Below, piece after piece: positions 45,422 through 57,600 of a DNA stretch of 64,000 bases (the stretch's first letter is position 1; the number at the start of each line of letters is the position of its first letter). The position numbers and the translations under genes are program-made. The notes beneath the pieces are model-generated. The model did no database searches. It was not told where the DNA came from and saw only the letters and a list, made by a program, of their open reading frames with translations. Source of the stretch: Rosellinia necatrix (taxonomy: Eukaryota > Ascomycota > Sordariomycetes > Xylariales > Xylariaceae); the NCBI GenBank assembly GCA_021209875.1, contig JAGYVD010000005.1, forward strand, positions 4,502,001-4,566,000. Direction: 5' to 3'.

Positions 45422-46133
45422 ACGAATCCGAGTTCCAACCACTTGAGCTCTAAACGCTTGAGCTCTAAACACCTGAGCTCTAAACACCTGAACTGAGCTA
45501 GACTCATCACGCGAGTTACCACCGAATTTGAGATGCCCTTTTTGACGGACACGGCCATAGCTACTTGGTCTTTGTCGTATCCTCCCAGGCTAACCTCGCC
45601 TAGCTTACTTGGCAGAGGCATTTCAAGTCCAGCCAGTCCAGCCAGTCCAGCCAGCCCAGCATCATCATGCCACCGAGCATAAGACGGACAATAAAACGGG
45701 CATGATGCCCCAGCGGTGGCATTTTGAACTGCTCCCTGTTACCTAGCGCAGACGTCAGGGCCTCCGTGCAACATCTAAAGAGAGTGCAAAGAGAATGCAA
45801 AGAGAATGCGTCGCCGGGGGAGCCGATCCCACTCTCCCTGCCTGCGGTTGGTGCATTCCATGATAAGACTTGCTTGGCAGACTTGGCAACACGCCCGCCA
45901 GCCTCCCTTGGAACCCTCGCCCTTGGCCCGGCCTGCCAAGACCATCTCCCAGGTGCCGCATTGGGGAGCTTGAAGTCGTATCGGAGAAGGACTACTATGC
46001 CAACCCGGGCAGGCCGCTCAAATGCCGAGACGGACTTCGATTCTTCCTAAATAAGAAGGCGATGAAAACGAGTGTACCCCGAATATCGTCGCCTAGGAAT
46101 CCCGCCTGAGGAAGGATGGTCCCACAGGGCATG

Positions 46134-46140
46134 TATAAAT
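46134..46140 (+). promoter_or_regulatory. TATA box candidate of lap1
   Basis: TATAAAT lies about 150 bp before the lap1 ATG with no other gene between. Role inferred from position. Confidence 0.5.
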
Positions 46141-46290
46141 ATGCCGACGACACCATGCCTTGTCGTCAAATGGGAGGTGCTTGTTGTCGTTCTGGTTGGA
46201 GTACCACGCCCCCGATCTAGCCTGGCCCCAGTAGAGTAGTCAACTCATCTCGTGTCGCTCTCCTCGACCAGACAATAACAATCGATCATC

Positions 46291-47814
46291 ATGGTTGGCC
46301 TTTCGCGACTGGCAGTCCTCGGGGCTGTTCTCCCCCTAGCCCTCGCATCCGTCCGTTCGGAACCCAGGCCTATCCTCAGCAAGTCTGCCGCCGAGCTGCG
46401 ACTTGTCAAGACCTCTGAGGAGGATCCCGGAACATGGATGACCGAGGAGGAGAAGTTCGAGAAGCTAATCTCGAAGCGCATCGGTTTCATGGATATCACC
46501 GAGACCACGGTGGGTTCACAAACGATAAGCGGACCCCTAAGCAGGGCCGGCGGCGTGGATTGGATGCTTGGGATGCTTGGCTAATACGTCACAACAGGGA
46601 CTTGAGGCGATGGGTGCTGCCCGAATGGCGGCCAGAGCCCAGCAGAAGGCAGCCGCCGCATTCCCGTCAGGACCAAGCCACCAGACACAGGCCAACGCGC
46701 TCATCCAGAATGTCAAACAGGCCAACCTGCAGACCTGGACCAACAGCTTGGCCGACTTCTACAACCGATACTACAGGGGATCGTACGCGGCGACAAGCGC
46801 TACGTGGATGTTCAACACGGTGACCAGTGTGGCCTCGGCCAACTCCGCCATCAAGGTGAAGCAGTTCGCCCACTCGTACAGCCAGCCCAGCGTCATCGCT
46901 ACCATCCCCGGCGCCTCAGCTGAGGTCGTCATCGTATCGGCCCACTATGACTCCATTGGCAGTACTACGTCTGGCCGAGCCCCCGGCGCTGATGATAACG
47001 CATCCGTAAGTCCACCTATCCATATGAGCTGGTAGACATGGGGATATGTCTGCCCTGCTAGTTGGTGATCAGCACTGACAACTGAGTACATAGGGCGTTG
47101 TCGTTGTCCTCGAGGCACTCCGCGTTCTTGCCGAGGCCAAATTTGCCCCGGCGAACACTCTCGAGTTTCACTTCTACTCAGGCGAGGAGGGCGGCCTTCT
47201 CGGCTCGCGTGACGTCTTCAACTCGTACGCCCGCACCGGCGTCAACGTACTCGCCGTCATGAACCAGGACATGACCGGCTACTCCCCCAACAACGTCATC
47301 GCCGTCTACAGCGATTACGCCGACGCCGGCCTGACCGCATTCATCAAGACGCTCGTGCCCGCGTACACCAGCCTTCCCGTCTCCACTGACCGGTGTGGCT
47401 ACGGATGCAGTGACCAGTATGTGCCCCCCGCTCGCTTAGAAATACCATCTCTACTCCATCGCCTTATGTACCAGATATATATATGGTTGTGTGTGCCTGT
47501 TTAGTCTGTTGCAATGCTAACGCGGTTTGATTACTCCCAGTGCCTCTGCTTATTCCGCCGGCTACCCCGCCGCGTATGTCTGTGACGAGAACATCCGCGA
47601 CTCTTCGCCCTACATCCACTCAGCTCAAGACACTGTCTCGACCGTTAGCTTCCCGCACGTCCTCCAACATGCCAAGGTAAGCATGAAACCCCCTCACCTC
47701 CCCTTCTCAGCCTCGCGTTGGGCTTATCGAGGTTTTTTTTTTTTTTTAATGTATGCTAATTAACTACTTGCGCAGTTGACTGTTGGCTTCCTTGTTGAGG
47801 GGTCATACTTCTAG
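46291..47814 (+). CDS. lap1: Secreted leucine aminopeptidase, M28 family
   Basis: Five exons: 46291-46509, 46598-47005, 47094-47416, 47541-47676 and 47776-47814, with introns of 88, 88, 124 and 99 bp; predicted 374 aa. This zinc exopeptidase removes N-terminal residues, chiefly leucine, outside the cell. A signal peptide (about 1-19, LAVLGAVLPLALAS) and a propeptide precede the catalytic domain. The two-zinc site is complete: His189 in SAHYDS, Asp205 in GADDNASG (spanning splice 2), Glu240/241 in YSGEEGG, Asp268 in NQDM and His343 in YIHSAQD. A likely disulfide pair is in CGYGCSDH, spliced over intron 3. The final exon is only 12 codons (LTVGFLVEGSYF), the usual family ending. The start is the first ATG before the signal peptide. 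Confidence 0.94.
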
Positions 47815-48190
47815 ATGGATCAGAGTCGTAGAGGTTGGGATGTGCTCTATACCGTGCTCACATGCTTCGTATCAAGGAGAGCCAGATGATGTTAGGCTAT
47901 CACCACTAATACCTAGTGACGCACACGAAATGAGATTTCTTGCCCCTTCGTCCATGTAAAGATATCTTGACACTAAAACAAGAATAGAGGAATAACAAAA
48001 AAAAAAAAACACAAGCTGTGTGGTAGCGATCCGTAACCTCTTTGTCATTTTTATTCTAGTTGTTTGGCTTAGCCCATACAGCAAGCCAATAATGTCTATG
48101 TTTCTAAGTGCCCGGTTATGCTATATAAAGGAGGGTAACAACCAACCAACCCTAGACCCTTTTTCAACCCCCCTTCCCACCCATATACCA
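47815..48190. other. Spacer after lap1
   Basis: Short 3' flank with an A14 run near 47998-48010, then a TATA-bearing promoter candidate for the next small gene. Confidence 0.5.
48122..48129 (+). promoter_or_regulatory. TATA box candidate of the 151-aa gene
   Basis: TATATAAA lies 62 bp before the ATG at 48191, a fitting distance for a core promoter. Confidence 0.45.
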
Positions 48191-48646
48191 ATGCGCTCTA
48201 TCTGGTTAAGAGCACTTGGGGCGCTGGTTCGATATCTTGGAAGAATTAGTCTTGGGCCAGTGATACCACCACGACCAAGAGGTAGGATTTTCAGGATCAA
48301 ACCTAAGTGTCTTCAGCATAATCAGAAGGTGGGTGATCTGCCTCTGCACGTAGGCATCCCGGATATTACATATCCCATGATGGGCGCGGCCATGAGCAAA
48401 GCGATAGAGGACCTTGCCAATAGGATCGAGCGCAGACTGAGAAAACGCGAGAGAAAACGCCGCAGGCTTAGGAAACGGATCAAAAATCTGAGAACCCCGG
48501 AGCCCGAATCACCCGAGCCCTCCGAGTTCCCCGTCATGACCAAGAGCGAGTTGCGTGCTATCTTGGCCCGGCCGCTGCTCCCCCGGCCGAAACCTAGGAA
48601 TGTCGGGCGCCGGGGTCTCCCGCTATACCCGGCAGGACGTCTGTAA
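48191..48646 (+). CDS. Small basic hypothetical protein
   Basis: A 151-aa open frame with a TATA-like box upstream. I do not recognise it. It starts MRSIWLRALGALVRYLGRIS (amphipathic, mitochondrial-presequence-like or membrane-prone), then a central helix-forming stretch with a run of Arg/Lys (ERRLRKRERKRRRLRKRIKN) and a Pro/Glu-rich segment (PEPESPEPSEFP), and ends basic. The Arg-rich coiled segment could bind nucleic acid, but this is only composition. An earlier in-frame ATG at about 48092 would add 33 residues, but it lies upstream of the TATA box. It could also be non-coding. Confidence 0.42.
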   Translation: MRSIWLRALGALVRYLGRISLGPVIPPRPRGRIFRIKPKCLQHNQKVGDLPLHVGIPDITYPMMGAAMSKAIEDLANRIERRLRKRERKRRRLRKRIKNLRTPEPESPEPSEFPVMTKSELRAILARPLLPRPKPRNVGRRGLPLYPAGRL

Positions 48647-49803
48647 GAGAAATGGTAGGTTGATGGGATGAATTAGGTTGTCTAATAAACAAAACATCAG
48701 ATGCCCCCTTCTAGATCTCCCTTCTAAGTCTCCTTTCCAAATCCCCACTCCCACGTGTCTATGTTATAACTAATGATCTTTCCTGTCCCTACCTAGTAGA
48801 TATAGTAAATGGATGTTATACTCAATAAGAGAGGATTTTCAGATTGGAGTCTCTTCACCGCCAAAGTCTGTTGTATTGATACGTAGTTCCTAGTCGTGCG
48901 CAAATCGAAGATAATATGCAGTAGCTACTACAAATTGGGTTAACTCCTTTCACCCTTTTTCATTTCTTTTTCTCCTTTTTCCTTTTTTCTTTTTTTTTCT
49001 TCCCTGCTGCGCGTTATCAACCAGCTGAAGATGTGTGATGGTGTGTGTCCGCGACGAACAGGAGCCTAAGTTTATAGTGGTGCAAATTCCCACCTATCAA
49101 CTAGTATGTACTAGACTACCTATTAGGCAGGTAAGTTCAAATTGACAACTCTATGGTACTAAATTTCGTTAGTGGGTTTCTGCATGAACCTCAGTTCGAA
49201 GTATGGTCGAAGATCAGATCAACATGTTGAAGACGTTAGAGTACCGTACTTGGAGACGGACGCGTTTAGTATTATAGCGATTCCTACAGGAGGATGGGGA
49301 AATAAAAAGGGTCTTGCCCCGCTCTGGCCCCAGGCAACCGGAATGCGGGGCTGGTTACCCCCTTCCCTGTGCATACAGTAAGTAGTACCTAGTGTAAGTG
49401 CCTAGGGTAGCTGGAGCTGGGAGGCGCGCTAGGGATAGTACCTGGTCGATAATATGGCCGGATCTGGTAATGACTGGGAAATGATATAGCCTCTCATGGT
49501 CACCATCACATACGACCCCATCACAACCCTCATCTCAGGCTACTACCTAACCGTCTCTCCGACATAGTACCCCATCATTATACCTCATCCTCGCACGCTC
49601 CTAGCCGAGACCTTGTATCCGGTACAATCTATCGATATTCAAGACCTACATGCACAGGACCGGAACATGCTGTAGAGCGTCGGCCGACTCAAGAAATCGC
49701 CGTCTGTTTCACACCCCGTGGATCAAGATGTGACGGATTTATCCTTGACAGAACCAGGCCTTCGACATCCCGTGTCTCGCGTCCCGACATTGCGCCTAAG
49801 ACG
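48647..49803. other. Spacer between the small gene and the HbrB gene
   Basis: AT-rich first part with TTTTTC tracts near 48955-49005. No gene recognised. The final part is the leader of the HbrB gene. Confidence 0.55.
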
Positions 49804-50440
49804 ATGCAGCCGTCACGATCTCAGCCGAGGGCCCCCGGCAGCTTCTCGCCTCTCGTTCCCGGCTCCCAAAGTGGCGCCCCCTTCTCTCCCTCCTCCTCCT
49901 CCTCCTCCTCCTTCTCCGCCGCCGTCAACGCCAACACCAACATCTTGAACGCCGCCGCCGCCGCCCACGCCGCGACCACCGCACCATCCCGTCCCATAAT
50001 CCGGAGGATTGATACCTCCTCGACCGAAGACACCATCTCCTTTCCCAAAATCAGAACACCCCAGACGCCGGTCGGCCTTGCGAGCCCCGGCTTCCCCAGC
50101 TCCCCAGGCCGCGGGAGCCCTCAGAATTTCTCACGGCCTAACCGAACCCCCAACGATGCCCCAAGTTCCCGAAACGCTTCGCCTTTGACTTTGCCACCCA
50201 CCCGCGCCCTTGCCCACATCCGGAAGCATTCGCAGACGCAGGGCTCATTTGAGCCCAGCATGCCCTCTACGAGCATGTTGAACCTGTCGCAAATTAGCGT
50301 GTCCCAGTCATCCGCCATGCCCTCAGCCAGCCAGATCGCTGCCCAGGCGGCCATGCAACATCAGCAACAGCAGCAACAACAACAACAACAGAATCCACAA
50401 CAACATCAACAGCAACAGCAGCAACAACAGCAACAACAGC

Positions 50441-50477
<37 letters not shown>

Positions 50478-52611
50478 TACTCGCCATCGTTCACAAACTG
50501 TGCCGTTCCCAGGAGGCGAGACACATGACCTCTCCAAAAGACCTCCGCCCAAACCCGCTGTCGGACCGCGTAGTCCCCCTATGCTCAGCTTAACCGAGGC
50601 CAGCGCACCACGCGACAACGGTTTTGCCAGCCAGGGCTACCACAATGGCCTGCTGGGCAGTCACGCTGCTGCTGCTACGGCTGCGGCGAATGTCGTGTTT
50701 CCGAGAACGTCATCCCAGAATACCTCGCCTGTTCCTCCGGTTCGCGAGCCTCCCATGCCGCCACCTCCTCTTGCTATCCCCGAAAAGCCAGCCAAGGCTG
50801 AAAAGTCAAAGGTCAAGCTATTTTCTCGCCCTAAAAAGATTGATACGAAGAGCGAATCCAAGGACCGGCCCATACCCAGCCCTGGCAAGATCGGTTCAGC
50901 GCTTGCCTCGCTGCAGCGAGGGAACTACAGCACAACGAGCTTGGTAGATACACAGTCTTTTTATAATCTGGGCAATTCATCCTCTGCCACCATTCGCGCT
51001 ACCGACTCTCCGATCGAAAGGGAGGGGAAGGAGAAGGAGAAGGAGCGGAAACACCATTTCCTATCTCGCCAGAAACACAAACTAACAAATAAAGACGAGC
51101 ATCACCTTCCCCTATCTTCCGCCGCTAGTAACTCCCGCCCCGTCGATCCTAGTGCGCCGTCGAGCCTGTACAATTTCAACCCACCTCCGAGTCCTGGCCC
51201 TAACAGTGCCCTCGGGAAAAGTGTCAGTGGCCTCGATCTACGTCACGGCGGCCGGGCGTTGCGCGAGAAGAGGAAGGAAGAGAAGCTCGGCGATATTATG
51301 CGCCAGGACAATGACTCAACTTTTGGTCTAACTGAATGGCCTGGTCCAGCTAGCCTCGGTTCGTCAGTCAATATCGGATCGTATCTCCATGAGAGCTTGG
51401 ACCCTGCCAAGTACGGGCTCAACGGCATGTCTTACGATGATGCCTGGCCATATCTAAAGGCGAAATTGCTCGTCATATTTGAAGGCGAGGATTTGCGCTT
51501 GCCAGTCGAGGATCTCAATCGGGTGGTGACGATACACATTCAGTATTGTATACAGCGCCGCTCCGCACACACCATCATCGAAGATCTGCGGGATCTGCTT
51601 ACGACGGGATTCGCATCGCTCGACCACGCTCTACGCACGACATCAGAAGATCGAGTGATCCCCGCGCTGGTAGAATTGTGGGTCATCACATTTACCAACA
51701 TCCTCCCCTATCTACAAGCGGTTTTCTTGCCTCTAGATCTCGAGTTCTCGGGTGTCGGACAACTCCTGACACCCGATCAGGCGCGCGACTTCTGGGGCGG
51801 TGTCGTGGCCAGCGGCCTTCCGTCAAGCGCAGCCTCGGAGTCACATATCTCACCTGCTGGCAGCGTCCTCGACGTACGGCGGATGGTGCTCGCCGCTTAC
51901 CGTGACATACTGATCCTGCCTCGTTACGACAAATTAAAAATAATCTTCTCGCGGCTCTCTCTCGAGCATCTGCCATACTCTCTGTCTTCACTTGCTCTGG
52001 CGTCACCGCCGGTGGTGGGCGAAAGTATCGCCTCCTTGTCGACATCTCCATCCGAGGCAGGCTTTGGGGGGGCGCGACCCGGTACGGCCATGTCCCTCGA
52101 CCCGAGTGTTGCCAGCTATAATTCGACAACGACGACCGTTTTTGGCAACGACTCAAACCCGTCGCGGAGCCGGGCGATCAGTAATGTCTCGTATGCTAGT
52201 GGCGCATCAGATCCAGCATCGACAAGTGGTGGATCGCTTCTCCGGCCCTTCACGCCACAGACGCGCGACGGCGACCGGGCACGGGAGATACTGGGCAGCG
52301 TGCGCGAGCAGAACGTTGAGGACAGTAAGCAAGTCACCGAAATGGTCGGTCGCCTGCTCCAGTGCATGAGCGTCCTCGCCGGCGTCGGTATGGGGATGGG
52401 AGGTTCTTCAGCGGCGCTTGGCGGGGCGGACGAACCCAGTAAGATGGTGTCGGAGCTGGGTCGACTGCTGAAGCTGAATTGGCTGGGCAGAGGCCGTACA
52501 GGTCGAAATAGGAGAGGCATCGTCGGCGGCAGGGTCAAGCGGCCAGACAATCGGTCGAACAGTGGCGCTCTGCGCGAAGGGGTACAGGAAGGCATTGGCG
52601 TAACGGGGTAA
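49804..52611 (+). CDS. bit61: TORC2 subunit Bit61/HbrB-domain protein
   Basis: Single exon, 935 aa. HbrB proteins are fungal relatives of Bit61/PRR5, accessory subunits of TOR complex 2, which governs actin, membrane stress and growth. The N-terminal half is Ser/Pro-rich and disordered with a long polyQ tract (about residues 185-225, coded by CAA/CAG). The HbrB domain starts near residue 520: YLHESLDPAKYGLNGMSYDD, then DAWPYLKAKLLVIFEGEDLR, DLNRVVTIHIQYCIQRRSAH, LPYLQAVFLPLDLEF and RYDKLKIIFSRLSLEHLP. A Ser-rich tail and a basic C-terminus end it. In fungi loss of HbrB causes hyperbranching (the name's origin). The start is the first ATG; no intron is needed. Identity is confident. Confidence 0.9.
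50364..50477. repeat. CAA/CAG repeat coding for polyQ in bit61
   Basis: About 38 glutamine codons with mixed CAA and CAG and a few interruptions; the mix suggests an older tract with slower slippage. Confidence 0.88.
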
Positions 52612-52955
52612 ACGGGGCAAGGAGTTGGGGTGGGACATGATACCTATGATGTTGAAGATGCTTGTATGAACGCGGTTGCGAACATTCTCCTTGATTCACC
52701 CAGCCTGATCCCGATGGGGTCGAAACAACTCTCACAGGGAATTCCCCGGTCCCGAAGATAGGACAAACTCGACTCTCCACGGACAGGTTTGTTTCTTGGG
52801 TGTAGGGACAATTTACCCTCGCCCTCCTATTGTGAGAGGTTGGTTTAGTATCGATAGGCGATACCTAGGCTTACCTGTTAGTTACCTGAATCGAATGTTG
52901 GTGCTACCTACCCCTTACCTCTGCCTATCTGCCTACCTGCCTACCCACATACCTG

Positions 52956-53000
52956 CCTGCCTACCTACCTACCTACCTACCTACCTACCTACCTACCTAA
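52956..53000. repeat. CTAC microsatellite
   Basis: About ten CTAC units after variable CTGC units. Confidence 0.88.
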
Positions 53001-53634
53001 TACGTTGTATCGCCATCAGCGGGATTCGAGACAGATGTACAAACATGTACAGGGAAACGCCGGAGGTACCTGCCGCCGGAGGTACCTGCCTCGTATTTAA
53101 CTGAGGTAGCTTATTGTTCAAATAATAGGTGCTTCCTAGTATAGAGTGCTGGAGTATACGTATTACCTGTGCTATTTGAGACACAGGCTGGCACCTGCTA
53201 AGTCGGCGGCCGCACAACGTTGTATCGCATTATAAATGAGTCACAACTTAGCAAACAAGAGGTGCCTTCCTTAACATACCTACCGACCTACGTAGATACC
53301 GACATATCCGCCCCAGTGCTTCCTTCAGCCCCCCACCTCACACCTCAACGGAGGCTCCATCTTGTTGGCCATTGAAGAATGCAAACAATAAACAATACGA
53401 CTCTACCAAGCTTAGTCGGAGCGCCAATACCAACACACATCCAACCGTGTCCTTTTTTCTTTTGTATTAGATTACTTGCCCCACGAACCACAACAGTTCC
53501 TTCCTCGGTAAGATCCGAGGCGTGAGGATAAAGGCGACATCATCGGTATCCGAAGAGCGGGACCGGAGTAGCCAGAGTAGGTAGGTTAGCACCTGTGTTA
53601 TACGGCACGGAGTCCCATTTGGTGGAGTTCGGTC

Positions 53635-53682
53635 GGCCTTTGACTGGCCTTTGACTGGCCTTTGACTGGCCTTTGACTGGCC
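53635..53682. repeat. 11-bp minisatellite GGCCTTTGACT
   Basis: Four perfect units plus GGCC. No differences between units, so expansion is recent or kept uniform. Confidence 0.9.
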
Positions 53683-53983
53683 ATCGCCTGACGAATTGAC
53701 GACTGATCTTCAACATTACCTAGAGCTTCACGGAAAATCACACAAGCACTTGACAGGCTCTAGAAAAACGCCATCCCTTTCACCCCCTCTCCCTTCTCTC
53801 CACCGTTGTGTCGCGAAGAAGGAGAAGAAACAGACAGCAAGACATCCCATCTTAAACATAGTAAAGGCGTCGTTTCCGAGCCAGCCGGATACCTCCGTAC
53901 CCCGCTCGACCAAGTGCAACCACCATCGAGGTATCACCGTCTGTCTACCTGCCCGCAATCGAGTCCCTTCATAACTACCGTAT

Positions 53984-53984
<1 letters not shown>

Positions 53985-54018
<34 letters not shown>
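53985..54018. repeat. TGTC microsatellite in the cupin leader
   Basis: About eight TGTC units, 170 bp before the start codon. Confidence 0.88.
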
Positions 54019-54022
<4 letters not shown>

Positions 54023-54187
54023 CTTCAGCCAATTCGTTTATCTCGTCCACCTATTTCCTCCCCTATCTGTCTATCCCACATACTCTCTTACCTGGGCTGA
54101 ACCCATCCATGGTATGTATACACCAACCCATGCCCACACATCAAGGCTGCGCACGCTAACGCCCGACCCTCCGCGCCTCCTCCCAAG

Positions 54188-54676
54188 ATGTCGTCAACTT
54201 CGTCATCCAAGCCGGCCCTCACCGCAAAGGAGGTGATCTCAGCCCTCAACCTAACGCCGCACCCGGAAAAGGGGTACTACATCGAGACCTTCCGGGACTC
54301 TGAGACTGTTCCTGACGCCACCGCCGCCGCCGCCGCCAAGGGCGAGGGCCGCGCGCACAGCACCTGCATCTACTACCTGCTCGAGGGCTCCTCAGGCGTC
54401 TCCCACTGGCACCGCGTCCGTGACGCCGTTGAGGTCTGGCACCACTACGCCGGCGCGCCCCTGCGCCTGTCGCTGGCGTGGGACGACGGCTCCGCCGTCC
54501 GCGACGTCGTCCTTGGATCAGACCTCCTCGCCGGAGAACGGCCCCAGGCCGTCGTCCAGCGCAACGAGTGGCAGCATGCCGTCTCGCTCGGCGACTGGTC
54601 ACTTGTCGGATGCTCCGTTGCGCCTGCGTTCACGTTCGAGAGCTTTCAGATGGCGGGGGGAGGGCTGGGAGCCTAA
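54188..54676 (+). CDS. DUF985 cupin-fold protein (YML079W type)
   Basis: Single exon, 162 aa. The DUF985/Cupin_5 family adopts a beta-barrel cupin fold; the yeast relative YML079W has a known structure but no settled function. Seen here: ALNLTPHPEKGYYIETFRDS at the start, then STCIYYLLEGSSGVSHWHRV, EVWHHYAGAPLRLSLA and a C-terminal NEWQHAVSLGDWSLVGCSVA ending in FTFESFQMA. His residues in SHWHRV and EVWHHY line the barrel where cupins bind metal or ligand. An Ala-rich loop (about 38-45) is an insert. Length fits the family. The start is the ATG just before the Ser-rich tail; the biochemical role is unknown. Confidence 0.88.
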   Translation: MSSTSSSKPALTAKEVISALNLTPHPEKGYYIETFRDSETVPDATAAAAAKGEGRAHSTCIYYLLEGSSGVSHWHRVRDAVEVWHHYAGAPLRLSLAWDDGSAVRDVVLGSDLLAGERPQAVVQRNEWQHAVSLGDWSLVGCSVAPAFTFESFQMAGGGLGA

Positions 54677-57600
54677 TGCTGGGGGCGCTGTGGAGAAGTA
54701 GGGGGGGGAGGGAAAGTAAAGGAACGGAAAGGGGAGGTGGTGGAGAGCGTAATGGGAACTAACTACATGAATGCATGAATGAATAGCTAGGTGGGATTAT
54801 TGCTGGCTGGCTTGCGGCAGTTACTGCTCACCAGAAGCTTTTACAATCGCTATCCGTCGCCGTCGCCGTTGTTGCCGTCCGGAGGCGCCTAGCATGCTAG
54901 GTAACATAAGGAAATAAAAAGAAATAAATATGCTATTCCATTGGCCGGGCTATACAACCGCAGTATCGTCATCTAAACTATGGCCAGTGCGTCGCCTCCA
55001 ACCAGACTGTTGTGCTGATAGTTATAGAGCGTATTCAAATGACTGACGGAGCCCTGGACGTTGGCGGTGCGAGCAATCTTGATGACTGGATATTATATTC
55101 CCAGCTATTGGACCTCCGATCTGAACTACTACCGGATCTTGTGTGTCACCGAAACGGCGCCATGTTTACGGATACATGACTACTCCCAGCAACCCGTTTG
55201 ATCCCTTTGATTAAGGAGGTTTCCATATGGGTGCTTTGCAGTTCCTTGTCACGTGGGGTGGTGGGTTGGAAAATTAGTCGCGTTGAGTAAACGTGGGTTG
55301 CGTAACAGTATTGTCTCAAGACATCCCTTGCCTATGACATGAAACCACTCGTGACCAAACAAGACATCATGCCAAGGAATGAGCTACGTGAAGAGATCAA
55401 TGGCAAATATTGCACACGGCAATTTCATTTGCTATGCGAGATGCTAATCTGAGCCGACTACAACAGCCTCTGCTACGTTTTTAGTTCTAAAGCCAATCGC
55501 GTAATGTATTGTTGTCCCAATATATGAACTGTATGCATAAATCTAACGGATACCTATGATCGACCAGTTAGTGCCAATACCACGAAAATGCTGCAGACAT
55601 AACGGAGAAGATTTGGTGTACTATAAGACATCCAAGGAAGTATATACCCTCATTTACTTCAACATAGGCTCGTATGAAGCTCGAGTGGAAACTGCGAATA
55701 GTGTGGAAAATTCATCATATAGACTGGGGCTGTGGAGGTTTGAAGAAAAATGTTGCGCTTACCTACTAAACTGGGCTGACGACGGTTCAGCGATGGAGCA
55801 TAGAAAACACCCGCTGTTGTTAGCCTGTCAATCTATGACAGTGGCCTACACGAGAAGAAAAAGAGCCTGAGAATGGAGGTGAATGTTAGCTGCCGATTCT
55901 CAGCGGATGTTATGCAGTTCTCGCGTGGTGGGACCCCTCCAGCTCGTGTGCAAGTGCACGCAAGGCGTGATGACACGAGTTCAGACAAAGTATACTGGCA
56001 AGTAACAGGCTACAAGAGCCCGAGCAGTCGAAACTTCTTCATGGTCGATTCGGTTGGGAAAAGAAGACAATTTATTCGGATGTCATCCTGAAATGTGGAG
56101 GGTGTGTGTGCCGTCGAGCAGCGAGGCAGCAAGGCAGCGAGGCAGCAAGGTGTATAGAGAATGTTCCAAGACTCACCATTCATTTAAATCACCGCGTCGA
56201 ATGCAGAGAAGCATGCAAAATGCATCAATGCCAGACGGCTCTGGTGACAGCGCCGGGCCTGTGTTGTGTTGATAGGAAACTCCGGGATGCCAAATTGTGG
56301 TTGAGGAAAAGAGTGGTTGTTGACAGGAAAGGCGAGACTTGGAGTCTGTCGTGAGATTTATAGGTGGAAGAAAAGAAGAGCCTCGCCCAAGATAAGAAAA
56401 ATTTCAGTGGATATTTGTGGATCTATACTTATCTATTGGATAGACTAAAGGGAGGGGCAAATTGGGGCGGTCGACAATCGGATTGCCAGGTGACAGATCT
56501 CGCTCTCAGTTGGCCACGACGAATCTCCACGTCTGCCAAGTGTTTATCAAATACCTAGTTACCGGTAATCGCCTCAAATTAAGGTTAAGGCAATTTCAAG
56601 ATCATGCCCATACCTACTAGATATGTATTGGCGCATAGACGCGTTGGCGCGTATCACCCTCTAGTTTAGCTTTCCACGGCGAAACTATAGATGGGGATAA
56701 ACTATATATACCCGTGGGACGTACGCATTTGCACCAAGGAGCTTGAACGCCTTGCCCCCCATCTACCTCCGCGACGCATACTAGTACCCATTATCGCGTC
56801 TCTTTTATCTATCGTAGGTTCGGCAGCCCCTACAAGTTCCAGGATTCAATATGGCTATAAATGGAGTCAGGAGTTATACATAGTCCGATCTCCGGCGATT
56901 ATACTACCGTGATTGGGCAGACCGGCCCCATGCACGTCAGAGGCCCCCACTCCAGGAATATTCTCCCCACCGGTCCCACTGGTTGGCTTTGCCCATAATA
57001 ATAATACCTAACCCTGTCGCCTCGACGGGGATTTGCGACCAGCCCACCCCATTCCGACTGCATCGGCTTCTCCCTCTCTCCTTCGCACTCCCGCCTCTCG
57101 TGGCTCTAAGAGACGCGCCAACGCTCTCGTTAGTCATCCGCGACACAGGTAGAATCTTACCTACCTGACATACCTACATACCTACATACCTACATAACTA
57201 CATAACGTACTAGACCGGGCCATCTTGCACCTATATTAACTGCCACAGCTCGCCACAACGCTAACGCAGCCCTGTTGTTACCATATCGCAGCACAACCCA
57301 ACCCAACCCAACCCACCAAGCTCGTTGTTGCAGAAGCCACAAGCGGCGCGAGAGGTTGAGATCCAGCAGCCGGGCCATCCACCTAGCTAGTGCTCCTAGG
57401 TACCGTACAGCACCACACACCTCCCCAACTACCCAACTACCCACCTAATCCAACCTGATCCAACCTAGGTAATCCAACCTAATCCAACCTAACCTATGCG
57501 GCGTACCTGATAGCATACACTACCTACCTACCTACCTACCTACCTACTTACCTACCGCGCCGCATACTACCTACCCATATACCATCTCCCGATTGTCTAC

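Larger units (their letters stand above)
44836..46290. other. Spacer between gon7 and lap1
   Basis: Divergent promoters. It holds a T24 run near 44908-44931, a CA microsatellite at about 45389-45421, three 16-bp-like units with GAGCTCTAAACAC at about 45443-45490, and a 9-bp CCAGCCAGT repeat near 45628-45660. No gene recognised. Confidence 0.55.
52612..54187. other. Spacer between HbrB and cupin genes
   Basis: No gene recognised. It has a (CTAC)n/(CTGC)n tract at about 52920-53000, a four-and-a-bit-unit 11-bp minisatellite at 53635-53682 and a TGTC tract at about 53985-54018 in the cupin leader. Short open frames are low in complexity. Confidence 0.55.

Noticed and set aside
48199..48245. tRNA-like words (TGGTTAAGAGCAC and GGTTCGA)
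   Set aside because: No acceptor stem or cloverleaf can be formed and the spacing is wrong.
55556..56091. Two adjacent open frames of 104 and 72 codons
   Set aside because: Not recognised, no splice or family support; judged to be chance.
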